In this document: in pieces, positions 8,154 through 17,297 of the stretch
How positions within the stretch are numbered: position 1 is the first letter of the stretch
Layout: every line of letters starts with the position of its first letter
NCBI GenBank assembly: GCA_002309395.1
Contig: DBWU01000055.1
Coordinates: forward strand, 210-30,693
Direction: 5' to 3'
Origin: Oscillospiraceae bacterium UBA1230
Lineage (GTDB): Bacteria; Bacillota; Clostridia; Oscillospirales; Oscillospiraceae
Length of the DNA stretch: 30,484 nt
The notes under the pieces: model-generated
The model's database searches: none
Told to the model about the DNA's origin: nothing
Seen by the model: the letters and a program-made list of their open reading frames with translations, nothing else
Translations under genes and position numbers: made by a program

Positions 8154-10352
8154 ATGGCAAAGAAGACGCAAAAGAATCTGGTAATCGTGGAGTCACCTGC
8201 CAAGGCGAAGACCATCAGCAAGTATCTGGGCGATGAATTCGTGGTCAAGGCGTGTATGGGTCATCTGCGCGATCTGCCCAAGAGTACCATGGGCATCGAT
8301 CTGGAGAACGATTTTGAGCCGGACTACCGTCCCATCAAAGGCAAGGAGGAGATCATCCGTGATCTCAAAAAAGCGGCGGATGAGAGCCGCGACGTGTATC
8401 TTGCCACCGACCCTGACCGGGAGGGTGAAGCCATCTCCTGGCATTTACAGCATCTGTTGGGACTGGATGCGGATAAGACCCACCGGGTGACGTTCAATGA
8501 GATCACCAAAAAAGTGGTTAGCGACAGTATTGCCGCGCCCCGCGCCATCGACCGCAATCTGGTGGACGCACAGCAGGCGCGCCGTCTTTTAGACCGGGTA
8601 GTTGGCTACCAGATCTCGCCCATTATGTGGCGTAAGATCCGCCGCGGCTTGAGCGCCGGACGGGTGCAGAGCGTTGCCACCCGCATGGTGGACGACCGCG
8701 ACCGGGAGATCGACGCGTTTGAGCCGGAGGAATACTGGACGCTGGATGCACAGGTGGAAAAAGCGGACGGTGTCGCCTTTGCCATCCATTACTACGGCGT
8801 CGGCGGCAAGCGCCGTGAGCCTACCTCCCGTGAAGAGGTGGAAGCACTGGAGCAGGAGCTTCGCGGTCTTCCGTTCACCGTTCAATCTGTTAAGCGCGCG
8901 GATAAGACCCGTTCACCGTCGCCGCCTTTTACCACCTCCACCTTACAGCAGGAGGCGTCACGGCGGCTGAATATGACGCCCCGTCGCACTATGGCGGTGG
9001 CACAGCAGCTCTACGAAGGCATAGACGTGACCGGCGAGGGGACCGTGGGACTGATCACCTATATGCGTACCGACTCCCTGCGGATTTCCTCCGAGGCGCA
9101 AAACGCCGCCCGCGCGTTTATCCACGAGCGGTACGGCGCGGCATACTGCCCCGCCTCGTTCCGTCATTTCAAAGCCAAAGCCGGCGCACAGGACGCCCAC
9201 GAGGCCATCCGCCCCAGCAACGTCGCCCTGACGCCGGAGAAAGTGCGCCATGACTTGAGTGCCGAGCAGTATCGCCTCTATCGTCTGATCTGGAGCCGTT
9301 TTCTCGCCAGCCAGATGGCAAACGCCGTCTACGACAGCGTGAGCGTGGAGGTATCGGCAGGTCGCCATTCGTTCCGCGCCAGTGCCGGCACGCTGAAATT
9401 CGCCGGTTATACCGCCGTATACGAGGAGAGCCGTGACGAGGAGAAAGAGGAGAAGGAACTGTCCCTTCCGCCGCTGGAACAGGGCGAGGCGCTGTCACTG
9501 CAGGGCTTTGACGCTCAGCAGCACTTCACCCAGCCTCCGGCGCATTACACGGAGGCCACGCTGATCCGCGCCATGGAGGAGCAGGGGATCGGGCGTCCTT
9601 CCACCTATGCGCCCACGGTTTCCACCATTTTGGATCGCGGCTATGTGAAGAAGGAGGGGAAATACCTTTTCGTGACCGGTCTGGGTCGCGCCGTCACCGG
9701 CTGGATGGAGAACTACTTCTCCGACGTGGCGGATACCAAGTTTACCGCCCACATGGAGGAACTGCTGGACAGTGTAGAAGAGGGCAAAACGCCGTGGAAA
9801 GACGTATTGCGTGAATTCTACGCCGGCTTTTCCGACCGGCTGGAACAGGCGGGCAAGAGCGATTACGTGAAGATCCCTGCCGCCGTCAGCGAGGAGATCT
9901 GCCCGGTCTGCGGCAGGAATCTGGTAGAGAAGGAAGGGCGGTTCGGCCCGTTTTTGGCGTGCCCCGGCTTCCCGGAGTGCACGTTTACCATGCCTCTGGT
10001 GGTGCAGATGCCGGGTCGCTGTCCCAAGTGCGGCGGCAGGCTGATGAAGCGCACCGGCGTGAGCAAAAAAACCGGCAAGCAGTATGCCTACTATTGCTGT
10101 GAATTTTCCAACAACCGCAACGGCGCCTCCTGCGATTTCATGAGCTGGGACGTGCCGGTGAAGGACGAGTGTCCCGTATGCGGTCACACCATGTTCAAGC
10201 GCGGCGGGCGCGGCTTTAAGCGCCCCTTCTGCATCAATCCCGATTGCAGCAACTTCCTGCCGGAAGAGAAGCGTGGTTACTATAAGAAGGCGGACGAGAG
10301 CGAAGGAAAGCGCGCCAAAAAATCCGCCTCCGGCAAGGCGAAAAAAGCATGA
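8154..10352 (+). CDS. topA: DNA topoisomerase I (type IA)
   Basis: TopA relaxes negative supercoils through a transient 5'-phosphotyrosine. In this 732-residue protein the Toprim domain spans about 8-120, with Glu13 (IVESPAKA) and Asp86/Asp88 in ATDPDREGE as metal ligands. The catalytic Tyr303 lies in GLITYMRTDS. Three Cys-rich zinc modules follow the core: CPVCGRNL...CPGFPEC, CPKCGGRL...CCEFSNNRNGASC and CPVCGHTM...CINPDC. The last 20 or so residues are Lys-rich, as in many TopA tails that touch DNA or RNA polymerase. It begins 5 bases after dprA and its stop overlaps the trmFO start by four bases (ATGA), giving tight translational coupling. The dprA-topA-trmFO order is conserved across Bacillota. 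Confidence 0.97.
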   Translation: MAKKTQKNLVIVESPAKAKTISKYLGDEFVVKACMGHLRDLPKSTMGIDLENDFEPDYRPIKGKEEIIRDLKKAADESRDVYLATDPDREGEAISWHLQHLLGLDADKTHRVTFNEITKKVVSDSIAAPRAIDRNLVDAQQARRLLDRVVGYQISPIMWRKIRRGLSAGRVQSVATRMVDDRDREIDAFEPEEYWTLDAQVEKADGVAFAIHYYGVGGKRREPTSREEVEALEQELRGLPFTVQSVKRADKTRSPSPPFTTSTLQQEASRRLNMTPRRTMAVAQQLYEGIDVTGEGTVGLITYMRTDSLRISSEAQNAARAFIHERYGAAYCPASFRHFKAKAGAQDAHEAIRPSNVALTPEKVRHDLSAEQYRLYRLIWSRFLASQMANAVYDSVSVEVSAGRHSFRASAGTLKFAGYTAVYEESRDEEKEEKELSLPPLEQGEALSLQGFDAQQHFTQPPAHYTEATLIRAMEEQGIGRPSTYAPTVSTILDRGYVKKEGKYLFVTGLGRAVTGWMENYFSDVADTKFTAHMEELLDSVEEGKTPWKDVLREFYAGFSDRLEQAGKSDYVKIPAAVSEEICPVCGRNLVEKEGRFGPFLACPGFPECTFTMPLVVQMPGRCPKCGGRLMKRTGVSKKTGKQYAYYCCEFSNNRNGASCDFMSWDVPVKDECPVCGHTMFKRGGRGFKRPFCINPDCSNFLPEEKRGYYKKADESEGKRAKKSASGKAKKA

Positions 10353-11674
10353 ACGGCGTCACGGTGATCGGCGCCGGACTGGCAGGCAGTGAGTGCGCCT
10401 GGCAGTTGGCACAGCGCGGGATCCCGGTGCGTCTTTGCGAGATGAAGCCGCAAAGATCCACCCCCGCCCACACCAGTCCCTATTTTGCCGAGCTTTGCTG
10501 TTCCAACTCTCTGCGTTCGGATCAACTGGAAAACGCGGTGGGTCTTTTGAAGGAGGAACTGCGCCGTCTGGGCAGTTTGATCCTCTCCTGCGCCGACGCT
10601 ACCCGCGTGGAAGCCGGCGGCGCGCTGGCGGTGGATCGCCACGAGTTTGCCCGTCTTGTCACGGAGCGTCTGCGCGCCCACCCTAACGTGACGGTGGCGG
10701 AAGGCGAGGTAACGGCGCTACCCGACGGGGAAGTGGTGGTCGCCTCCGGACCTTTGACCTCCGACGCGCTGGCGCGGCAGATCGCCCTGCTCCCCGGTTG
10801 CGGCGATACGCTTCATTTTTACGATGCAGCCGCACCGCTGGTGAGCTTTTCCAGCATCGATCTGTCCAGCGCCTATTTTGCCAGCCGCTACGGCAAGGGA
10901 ACGCCAGATTATGTAAACTGCCCTATGAATGAGGCGGAGTATAAGGCGTTCTGGCAGGCGCTTTGTACGGCGCAGGAGGCGGAAGTACACGGCTTTGAGG
11001 ACAGCGGCGTCTTTGAAGGCTGTATGCCGGTAGAGGTCATGGCGCGGCGCGGCGAGGACACGCTGCGGTTCGGACCGCTCAAACCCAGAGGTTTGCCGGA
11101 TCCCAAGACCGGGCGTGAGCCGTATGCGGTGGTACAACTCCGCAAGGACAACCGGGAGGGCAGTATCTACAATCTGGTGGGGTTTCAGACCCATCTGCGC
11201 TTCCCGGAGCAAAAGCGTGTGTTTTCCATGATACCGGCTCTGCGTCAGGCGGAGTTTTTACGCTACGGCGTGATGCATCGCAACACCTATCTCCACTCGC
11301 CGGGTCTGCTGGATCGGTATTACCGCCTGAAAAGCGACGAACGCATCTCCTTTGCCGGTCAGATGACGGGCGTGGAGGGATACGTGGAATCCTGCGCCAG
11401 CGGTTTTCTCGTAGGCGTGGAAACGGCGCGGCGGCTTCAGGGCAAAACGCCGGTGGATTTTCCGCAGGAGACCGCCATCGGCGCGCTGGCGCTGTACGTC
11501 AGCGGCGGCAGTGTGGGGGATTTCCAACCCATGAACATCAATTTCGGCATCATACCGCCTCTGGGATATCGGGTCAAAGGAAAGAGAAATAAAAACGCGG
11601 AGCTGTCCCGTCGTTCGCTGGCGATCGTGGAGCAGTTACGGGGGGAGGTTCTGGACGGTGAAAATCTTACTTGA
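10349..11674 (+). CDS. trmFO: tRNA uracil-54 methyltransferase, folate- and FAD-dependent (TrmFO)
   Basis: TrmFO makes ribothymidine at position 54 of the tRNA T loop, taking the methylene group from methylenetetrahydrofolate and reducing it with FADH2. The 441-residue protein starts with the FAD-binding motif VIGAGLAGSECAWQL and keeps ELCCSNSLRSDQ, where Cys51 corresponds to the conserved catalytic-site cysteine, and the later GCMPVEVMARRGEDTLRFGP segment with a second conserved cysteine. SFAGQMTGVEGYVESCASG near the C terminus is a GidA/TrmFO signature. The length is normal. It overlaps topA by 4 bases and plsX by 17 bases, so it sits in the middle of one operon. Confidence 0.96.
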   Translation: MNGVTVIGAGLAGSECAWQLAQRGIPVRLCEMKPQRSTPAHTSPYFAELCCSNSLRSDQLENAVGLLKEELRRLGSLILSCADATRVEAGGALAVDRHEFARLVTERLRAHPNVTVAEGEVTALPDGEVVVASGPLTSDALARQIALLPGCGDTLHFYDAAAPLVSFSSIDLSSAYFASRYGKGTPDYVNCPMNEAEYKAFWQALCTAQEAEVHGFEDSGVFEGCMPVEVMARRGEDTLRFGPLKPRGLPDPKTGREPYAVVQLRKDNREGSIYNLVGFQTHLRFPEQKRVFSMIPALRQAEFLRYGVMHRNTYLHSPGLLDRYYRLKSDERISFAGQMTGVEGYVESCASGFLVGVETARRLQGKTPVDFPQETAIGALALYVSGGSVGDFQPMNINFGIIPPLGYRVKGKRNKNAELSRRSLAIVEQLRGEVLDGENLT

Positions 11675-12692
11675 CGCCATGGGCGGCGATCTGGCGCCGC
11701 TGGAGATCGTGAAAGGCGCGCTGGCGGCACAGCGGCGTTTCGGGGTGGATCTGATACTTACCGGCGACGCGGTCTCCGTTTTGCGTGCGCTGGAGCAGTG
11801 CGGTGAGAGCACGGTGCCCAAAGGCATGGAGATCGTCAACACCACCGAAACGGTGGATATGTGCGACGATCCTGCCACGGTGTTCCGCCGCAAGAAGGAC
11901 ACGTCCATGGGCGTAGCACTCCAGATGCTGCATGACGGTAAGGGCGACGCGGTGGTTTCCGCCGGCTCTACCGGGGCGCTTCTCACCGGCGCCACGCTGA
12001 TCGTCAAACGCATCCGGGGGATCCGCCGCGCCGCCATGGCGCCGGTGATCCCCACTGCGACGGGGCGGGCGGTGCTGATCGACTGCGGCGCCAACGCCGA
12101 GTGCACGCCGGAATATCTTCTGCAATTTGCGTATCTTGGCAACTACTACGCCAGGCACGTGCTGGAGCTGCCCCAGCCGCGGGTGGGTCTTTTGAACATC
12201 GGCGCTGAGGACAGTAAGGGAACGCCTCTGCAAAAGGAGACGCTGGCGCTGTTGCGTAAGGCGGACGCGGAGGGTCATCTGCATTTCATCGGTAACGTCG
12301 AGGCGAAGGAAGCCGTCAAGGGCGGCTGTGACGTGATCGTGACGGACGGTTTTTCCGGCAATATCCTGCTCAAAACCATGGAGGGAACGGGCTCGTTTGC
12401 CGGCAGCGCCCTCAAGGAGATCTTCCGTAAGAACCTGCTGACCAAGCTGGCGGCTCTGCCGGTCATGCCGGGTTTGAAGGCGTTTCGCGCTATGATGGAT
12501 CCCAACAAAGTGGGCGGCACGGCGTTTATCGGCATCTCCAAGCCTGTGATCAAGGCGCACGGGGCGTCCAACGCGGAGGCGATTGAGAACGCCGTTGCCC
12601 AGGCGATCTCCGTGGCAAACAGCGGTTTGATCGCGGATATCGAGCGCAGCGTTGCGTTGATGAGCGTGGAAAAAGAAGAAATCGGAAAATAG
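11658..12692 (+). CDS. plsX: Phosphate acyltransferase PlsX
   Basis: PlsX converts acyl-ACP and phosphate to acyl phosphate, which PlsY uses for the first step of phospholipid synthesis. The 344-residue product begins MKILLDAMGGDLAPLEIVKG, the standard PlsX N terminus, and shows VSAGSTGALLTGATLIV, IDCGANAECTPEYL, GNVEAKEAVKGGCDVIVTDGFSGNI and the C-terminal GGTAFIGISKPVIKAHG motifs. It is a peripheral membrane enzyme. The GTG start at 11658 lies inside the end of trmFO, with GGGGGAGG at 11641-11648. In many Bacillota plsX is followed by fabD and fabG before acpP; here acpP comes next directly, so the other fab genes must be elsewhere. Confidence 0.96.
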   Translation: MKILLDAMGGDLAPLEIVKGALAAQRRFGVDLILTGDAVSVLRALEQCGESTVPKGMEIVNTTETVDMCDDPATVFRRKKDTSMGVALQMLHDGKGDAVVSAGSTGALLTGATLIVKRIRGIRRAAMAPVIPTATGRAVLIDCGANAECTPEYLLQFAYLGNYYARHVLELPQPRVGLLNIGAEDSKGTPLQKETLALLRKADAEGHLHFIGNVEAKEAVKGGCDVIVTDGFSGNILLKTMEGTGSFAGSALKEIFRKNLLTKLAALPVMPGLKAFRAMMDPNKVGGTAFIGISKPVIKAHGASNAEAIENAVAQAISVANSGLIADIERSVALMSVEKEEIGK

Positions 12693-12695
12693 CTA

Positions 12696-12724
12696 TTGAC
12701 AGTGCATTTGAATTGCCGTATTAT
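12696..12724 (+). promoter_or_regulatory. Strong sigma-A promoter for acpP
   Basis: -35 TTGACA (12696-12701), a 17-base spacer and -10 TATTAT (12719-12724) are nearly consensus. It starts only 3 bases after the plsX stop and gives acpP its own high-level transcription, as expected for an abundant protein. Confidence 0.75.
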
Positions 12725-12759
12725 TTTCCAAGATATATGCCCGAAAGGAGGAAACCCTC

Positions 12760-13005
12760 ATGACGACGGAGGAGATCTTCAAATTGATGCAGACGCTGAT
12801 TGCCCAGCAGTTTGCGCTGGATGCCGAGGAGATCACCATGGAAAGCTCTTTCACGGACGATCTGGGCGCTGACAGCGTGGATCTGGTAGAACTGGTGATG
12901 GCGATGGAAGAGGAGTTTGACGTCGGCGAGATCGCTGAAGACGATCTGACGGCACTCAAGACCGTTGGTGACTGTGTGCGTTATATCAGCGGCCGGCTGG
13001 CTTAA
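12760..13005 (+). CDS. acpP: Acyl carrier protein
   Basis: This 81-residue acidic protein carries the growing acyl chain on a 4'-phosphopantetheine arm. The attachment Ser39 lies in DDLGADSVDLVELVM, the canonical site (here DSVD rather than the more common DSLD). The four-helix pattern and acidic helix II (LVELVMAMEEEFDVGE) fit fatty acid synthase ACP. A strong ribosome binding site AAAGGAGG sits 8 bases before the ATG. It has its own promoter and a terminator before rnc, so its mRNA can be short and abundant. The position between plsX and rnc is the usual one. Confidence 0.95.
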   Translation: MTTEEIFKLMQTLIAQQFALDAEEITMESSFTDDLGADSVDLVELVMAMEEEFDVGEIAEDDLTALKTVGDCVRYISGRLA

Positions 13006-13021
13006 TGGATCGGTCAATGAG

Positions 13022-13058
13022 AAAGGCGACCCCGCTTTGTAAGCGGGGTCTGCTTTTT
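13022..13058 (+). terminator. Rho-independent terminator after acpP
   Basis: GACCCCGCTT (13028-13037) pairs with AAGCGGGGTC (13041-13050) around a 3-base loop, followed by TGCTTTTT. It ends 25 bases before the rnc start, so rnc relies on read-through or an unseen promoter. Confidence 0.85.
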
Positions 13059-13083
13059 CCGATTACCCCATAGGAGGCAAACG

Positions 13084-13767
13084 ATGAAAGCATTGGAAGA
13101 GCGGCTGGGTTATACGTTCCGCCGCAAGGAATTGCTGGAAAACGCCATGATCCACAGCTCGTATGCCAACGAGCATCGCACCGCCGGGTTCCACAGCAAC
13201 GAGCGGCTGGAATTTTTGGGCGACGCGGTGCTGGGCCTGGTGTCGGGCGAGTTTCTGTTTCGCCGCCATAAGGACGCGCCGGAGGGGGAGCTGACCCGCC
13301 TGCGCGCGGCGCTGGTATGCGAGGAGAGCTTGTATGAAGTGGCGCAGGAACTGGGTCTTGGCGCGTATTTGAAGCTGGGCAAGGGCGAGGAGAACGGCGG
13401 CGGCCGCACGCGCCCGTCTATTCTGGCGGACGCGGTGGAGTCGGTATTCGCCGCGGTGTATCTTGACGGCGGCATGGATGCGGCGCGTGAGCTGATCCAC
13501 CGCGTACTGCTGGTTCGGGAACACGAACAGGCGGTGGAACAGCGGCGTCTGGACTATAAGACCGCCCTGCAGGAGCTGGTACAGCGCAAACAAGGTCAGA
13601 TCCTGCGCTATGAGATGATGGATTCCTCCGGGCCGGATCACGCCAAGATCTTTACCTTCCGCGTGTTGCTCAACGACGAGACCGTCGGTACCGGCGGCGG
13701 TCACAGCAAAAAAGAGGCGGAACAGGCGGCGGCGCGAGCGGCACTGGAGACCTTACAGCGTAGATAA
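13084..13767 (+). CDS. rnc: Ribonuclease III
   Basis: RNase III cuts double-stranded RNA in rRNA precursors and structured mRNAs. In this 227-residue protein the catalytic domain carries the signature NERLEFLGDAVLGL (from residue 39), with Glu43 and Asp47 as metal ligands, and the second acidic pair in RPSILADAVESVFAAVY. A double-stranded RNA-binding domain occupies about 158-225 (DYKTALQELVQRK to HSKKEAEQAAARAALETL). The start is supported by TAGGAGG 6 bases before ATG 13084. It follows acpP as in most Bacillota; the usual downstream smc is absent. Confidence 0.96.
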   Translation: MKALEERLGYTFRRKELLENAMIHSSYANEHRTAGFHSNERLEFLGDAVLGLVSGEFLFRRHKDAPEGELTRLRAALVCEESLYEVAQELGLGAYLKLGKGEENGGGRTRPSILADAVESVFAAVYLDGGMDAARELIHRVLLVREHEQAVEQRRLDYKTALQELVQRKQGQILRYEMMDSSGPDHAKIFTFRVLLNDETVGTGGGHSKKEAEQAAARAALETLQRR

Positions 13768-13770
13768 AAA

Positions 13771-13801
13771 GGCGGACGCCCGGCGCGGCGTCCGTCTTTT
13801 T
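13771..13801 (+). terminator. Rho-independent terminator after rnc
   Basis: CGGACGCC (13773-13780) pairs with GGCGTCCG (13787-13794) and is followed by TCTTTTT. It begins 3 bases after the rnc stop. Confidence 0.85.
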
Positions 13802-13843
13802 GCCTCTTACAGGGAAATAACTGTGGCATTTTTTTCATAAGTA

Positions 13844-13852
13844 TGCTATACT
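13844..13852 (+). promoter_or_regulatory. Probable extended -10 promoter for uppP-ftsK
   Basis: TGCTATACT combines an extended TGn element with a TATACT -10 box (13847-13852). No good -35 sits 16-18 bases upstream, which is tolerable with the extended -10. The uppP ATG lies 48 bases downstream. Confidence 0.45.
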
Positions 13853-13900
13853 GCTTATATCTGTATATATAAATCTACGCAGTAGATCGGGAGAGTGCCT

Positions 13901-14737
13901 ATGTCGTTTTTCACTTCGATCCTTTTAGGTTTCGTGCAGGGTGTGGCGGAGTTTTTGCCGATTTCCAGCTCCGGGCATCTGGCGATCGCACAGCAGTTAT
14001 TGGGTCTGAACGCGGAGATCCCGCCATTTTTTGACGTACTGCTCCATCTCGGTACGCTTTTGGCGGTTTTCGCGGCGTACTGGCAGGATATCGTCGCCAT
14101 GGTGCGCGAGCTGATCTTCGGTGTGGGAGATATCATCCACGGTACGACGCCCAAACCCGTGCCGCCGGCACGGCGCATGATTTTGCTGATCGTGCTGGGC
14201 ACGTTGCCGCTCGTACTGGTACTTCCCATACACGAGAAGGTGCAGGCGCTCTCCGGGAGCATGGCGTTTATCGGCGCGGCGCTGATCGTGACCGGCTTTT
14301 TGCTCTTTGCCTGTGATCTTATCAGCAAGGGCCGCAAAAATGAGCGTACCGCCACGGTCGCGGACGTACTGATCGTGGGTCTTGGTCAGGCGCTTGGCAC
14401 GTTGCCGGGGATCTCCCGTTCCGGCATGACCATTTCCGCCGGTTGTTTTACGGGTTTTGAGCGGCGCTTTGCGGTGCGGTTTTCCTTCCTGCTGTCGATC
14501 CCGGCGGTGCTGGGCGCTAATATCCTCAGCCTGAAGGACGCGCTGGAAGAGGGGATCGACGCCGGGCAGATCCCGGTATATCTGGCAGGCGTGTTGACCG
14601 CCGCCGTAGTTGGGTATCTGTGCATCCGCCTGTTGAAGATGATCGCAGAGAAGGGGCGGTTCGGCGCGTTTGCCTACTACTGCTGGGCGGTAGGTCTCGC
14701 CACACTGATTTTACAGGCTGTACTGCCTGGCGCGTAA
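13901..14737 (+). CDS. uppP: Undecaprenyl-diphosphatase (UppP/BacA)
   Basis: UppP dephosphorylates undecaprenyl diphosphate outside the membrane to recycle the wall-building lipid carrier, and it gives bacitracin tolerance when abundant. The 278-residue, highly hydrophobic protein shows both family motifs: GVAEFLPISSSGH (residues 14-26, with Glu17 and the Ser-rich loop) and LPGISRSGMTIS (168-179, with Arg173). About eight membrane segments fit the hydropathy. I chose ATG 13901, 6 bases after CGGGAGA; an in-frame GTG at 13895 lies inside that spacer. ftsK starts 12 bases downstream, so they are probably co-transcribed. Confidence 0.95.
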   Translation: MSFFTSILLGFVQGVAEFLPISSSGHLAIAQQLLGLNAEIPPFFDVLLHLGTLLAVFAAYWQDIVAMVRELIFGVGDIIHGTTPKPVPPARRMILLIVLGTLPLVLVLPIHEKVQALSGSMAFIGAALIVTGFLLFACDLISKGRKNERTATVADVLIVGLGQALGTLPGISRSGMTISAGCFTGFERRFAVRFSFLLSIPAVLGANILSLKDALEEGIDAGQIPVYLAGVLTAAVVGYLCIRLLKMIAEKGRFGAFAYYCWAVGLATLILQAVLPGA

Positions 14738-14749
14738 GAGAGGGATAAC

Positions 14750-17272
14750 ATGGCAACGACACGAAAGAAACGCAGTTCGCCGAAAAAGAAAGCAGCCGGC
14801 AGCCGGAAGAAGACGCCTTCCGCGCCGGTGAAGAAGCAGTATAACGGTACCGCGCGGTTGCTGGGTGCGGCGGTGTGCGCGCTGCTTACGCTGTGCGTGG
14901 CGGTGAGCTATTTTAACACCGAGGCGCTGTTTCTGGTGTTTTTTGCCGGCTTGGTCAAGGGACTGTTCGGCTATGGATACTATCTGACGGCGCCGGCGCT
15001 GGCGGCGGCGTGCGTGATGTTGCTGCTGCACAAAGACCGGCCCGTGATTTTGCGGACTTGCGCCGTTTTGGCGCTGATCCCCTTGACAGGGGCGCTGATC
15101 GACCTGCTGGCAGGCGGTGCGTCTGCTGTAAAGGATCTCTGGTTTACAGGCCGTTCCCTGCAAAGCGGCGGTATGATTTCCGGCGCCGTGACCATGGCCC
15201 TTTGCGCCCTGTTCGGCAGAGTCATCACGGGGATCATTCTCGCACTGGCGATGCTGGGCGCCCTTCTGGCGTCTTTGCATATCACGCCGGAGGAACTGAT
15301 CGCCGATTGGAAAGAACGCGCCGCCGCGCGTGAAGAGGAGGACGACGAGGAAGACGAGGAGGACGAGGAGGACGAGGATCCGCTCCCCCCGGATTTCCGC
15401 CCCGTAAAAAAGTCGCCCAGCGCGTCACGCAAGGCTCGCCCTGCTATCGATATTCCGCTGGATGAACCGCCCCGCAAGACGGACGGTGCGGCGTCGCCAC
15501 TGGTAGGCACCGGCGGCGGCAGTTTCTTCACCGGCCGTTCCGCGGACGTGCGTACGCCGGCGGAGGTGTTGGATCCCTCCCAGATCCAGTCCCGTGAGGA
15601 GGTGGCGGAGGAGAAAAAGCCGCGCCGCCGCAAGGAGAAGGAACTTACCCACGAGGAAGTGACGGAAGCCACGGAAGAGGTGACGCGTGAGATCGAGGAC
15701 GGCGCCCAGGCACCGGAGACGGCGTATCAGTATCCGCCCGTCACGCTCTTAACGGCGAACACCACCGGCAACTATACCGAGGTAGGCGCGGAGCTGCGGA
15801 ACAACTCCCGTCGTCTGGCGGATACGCTCCGCTCCTTCGGCGTGGACGCTACTGCCGGCGAGGTGGTACACGGACCCAGTGTGACGCGGTATGAGTTCAC
15901 CCTCGATCAGGGCGTGAAGCTCAGCAAGGTGACGAATCTGGCGGACGATATTGCTTTGGCGTTAGGCGCCAGCGGCGTGCGGATCGCTCCGATCCCCGAC
16001 AAGATCTCCGTGGTGGGCATCGAAGTGCCCAACCGCGTCGTGACCCCTGTGCGGATCCGTGACGTGGTGGAATCCCGCACGTTTATCGACCACGGCTCCC
16101 GTTCCGCCTTCGCCATTGGCAAGGATATCGGCGGCAATAACATCGTGGGAGATATCTCCTGTCTGCCCCACGCGCTGATTGCCGGCACCACCGGCTCCGG
16201 CAAATCGGTGTGTACCAACTCGCTGATCATCAGCCTGCTGTATAAATCCACGCCGGATGAAGTACGCTTCATCATGGTGGATCCCAAGATGGTGGAGCTG
16301 ACGCCCTATAACGGCATCCCGCATCTGCTGATCCCCGTGGTTACCGACCCGAAGAAGGCGGCCGGTGCCCTGCAGTGGGCGGTCTACGAGATGATGAAGC
16401 GGTATAAGACCTTTTCGGAAAAAGGCGTCAAGGATCTGGCAGGCTACAACGCGCTGGCGCAGACGGACCCGGAGCTTCACAAACTGCCCACAGTGGTGGT
16501 AGTGATCGACGAGCTGGCGGACCTTATGCTGGTCGCCGCCAAAGAGGTGGAAGAATCCATCTGCCGCGTCGCCCAGATGGGTCGCGCCGCCGGAATGCAC
16601 CTGATCATCGCCACCCAGCGTCCCTCGGCGGACGTGATCACCGGCTTGATGAAAGCCAACATCCCCAGCCGGATCGCCTTTGCGGTGGCGTCCTCGCTGG
16701 AAAGCCGCATTATTCTGGATAACGTCGGCGCGGAGAAACTGGTAGGCAAGGGCGACATGCTTTATTTCCCCCTGGGGATGCAAAAACCCCTGCGCGTACA
16801 GGGTTGTTTTATCACGCCGGAGGAGATCGAGCGCGTGGTGGCGTTCGTGAAGGAGAGCGGCGAAGCGCGGTACGATCAGACCGTCATGGATCAGATCGAC
16901 GCGGTGATCAAGAAAGACGAAAAAGGCGCCAAGAGCGGCGCCGCGCCTGCGGAGGACGACGGCGGCGACGACGGGGACGAATTGCTCCCGGCGGCGGTGG
17001 ACGTGGTGCTGGAAGGGGGGCAGGCGTCTGTCTCCATGCTGCAGCGCCGCCTAAAGCTGGGGTATTCCCGTGCGGCGCGTCTGGTGGATCAGATGGAGGA
17101 GCGGGGCATCGTAGGACCGTTTGAAGGTTCCAAACCGCGCCAGCTCCTTATCACCAAGGCACAGTGGCAGGAGATGCAGATGAACAAGGGAGAAGAGGAA
17201 GCTCCGCCGCCGGAGATCGACCGGTTCGGCACCGTCTCCGACGTGTTTGAAAGCCACGACGCGCTGGATTGA
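14750..17272 (+). CDS. ftsK: DNA translocase of the FtsK/SpoIIIE family
   Basis: This 840-residue ATP-driven motor pumps chromosomal DNA across the division or sporulation septum. A Lys-rich tail (residues 1-30) precedes four membrane helices at about 33-180. A linker of roughly 150 residues follows and contains an almost purely acidic run (EEEDDEEDEEDEEDED). The motor has Walker A GTTGSGKS at 479-486 and Walker B VVVIDELADL with Asp587 and Glu588, plus the family segment IATQRPSADVITG. A C-terminal gamma winged helix at about 743-805 (SVSMLQRRLKLGYSRAARLVDQMEERGIVG) reads KOPS/SRS-type polar sequences. SpoIIIE and FtsK/SftA cannot be told apart with confidence; four N-terminal helices favour SpoIIIE. 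A strong terminator follows. Confidence 0.95.
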   Translation: MATTRKKRSSPKKKAAGSRKKTPSAPVKKQYNGTARLLGAAVCALLTLCVAVSYFNTEALFLVFFAGLVKGLFGYGYYLTAPALAAACVMLLLHKDRPVILRTCAVLALIPLTGALIDLLAGGASAVKDLWFTGRSLQSGGMISGAVTMALCALFGRVITGIILALAMLGALLASLHITPEELIADWKERAAAREEEDDEEDEEDEEDEDPLPPDFRPVKKSPSASRKARPAIDIPLDEPPRKTDGAASPLVGTGGGSFFTGRSADVRTPAEVLDPSQIQSREEVAEEKKPRRRKEKELTHEEVTEATEEVTREIEDGAQAPETAYQYPPVTLLTANTTGNYTEVGAELRNNSRRLADTLRSFGVDATAGEVVHGPSVTRYEFTLDQGVKLSKVTNLADDIALALGASGVRIAPIPDKISVVGIEVPNRVVTPVRIRDVVESRTFIDHGSRSAFAIGKDIGGNNIVGDISCLPHALIAGTTGSGKSVCTNSLIISLLYKSTPDEVRFIMVDPKMVELTPYNGIPHLLIPVVTDPKKAAGALQWAVYEMMKRYKTFSEKGVKDLAGYNALAQTDPELHKLPTVVVVIDELADLMLVAAKEVEESICRVAQMGRAAGMHLIIATQRPSADVITGLMKANIPSRIAFAVASSLESRIILDNVGAEKLVGKGDMLYFPLGMQKPLRVQGCFITPEEIERVVAFVKESGEARYDQTVMDQIDAVIKKDEKGAKSGAAPAEDDGGDDGDELLPAAVDVVLEGGQASVSMLQRRLKLGYSRAARLVDQMEERGIVGPFEGSKPRQLLITKAQWQEMQMNKGEEEAPPPEIDRFGTVSDVFESHDALD

Positions 17273-17297
17273 TCCCGGCACGGAAAACAGCCAAATC

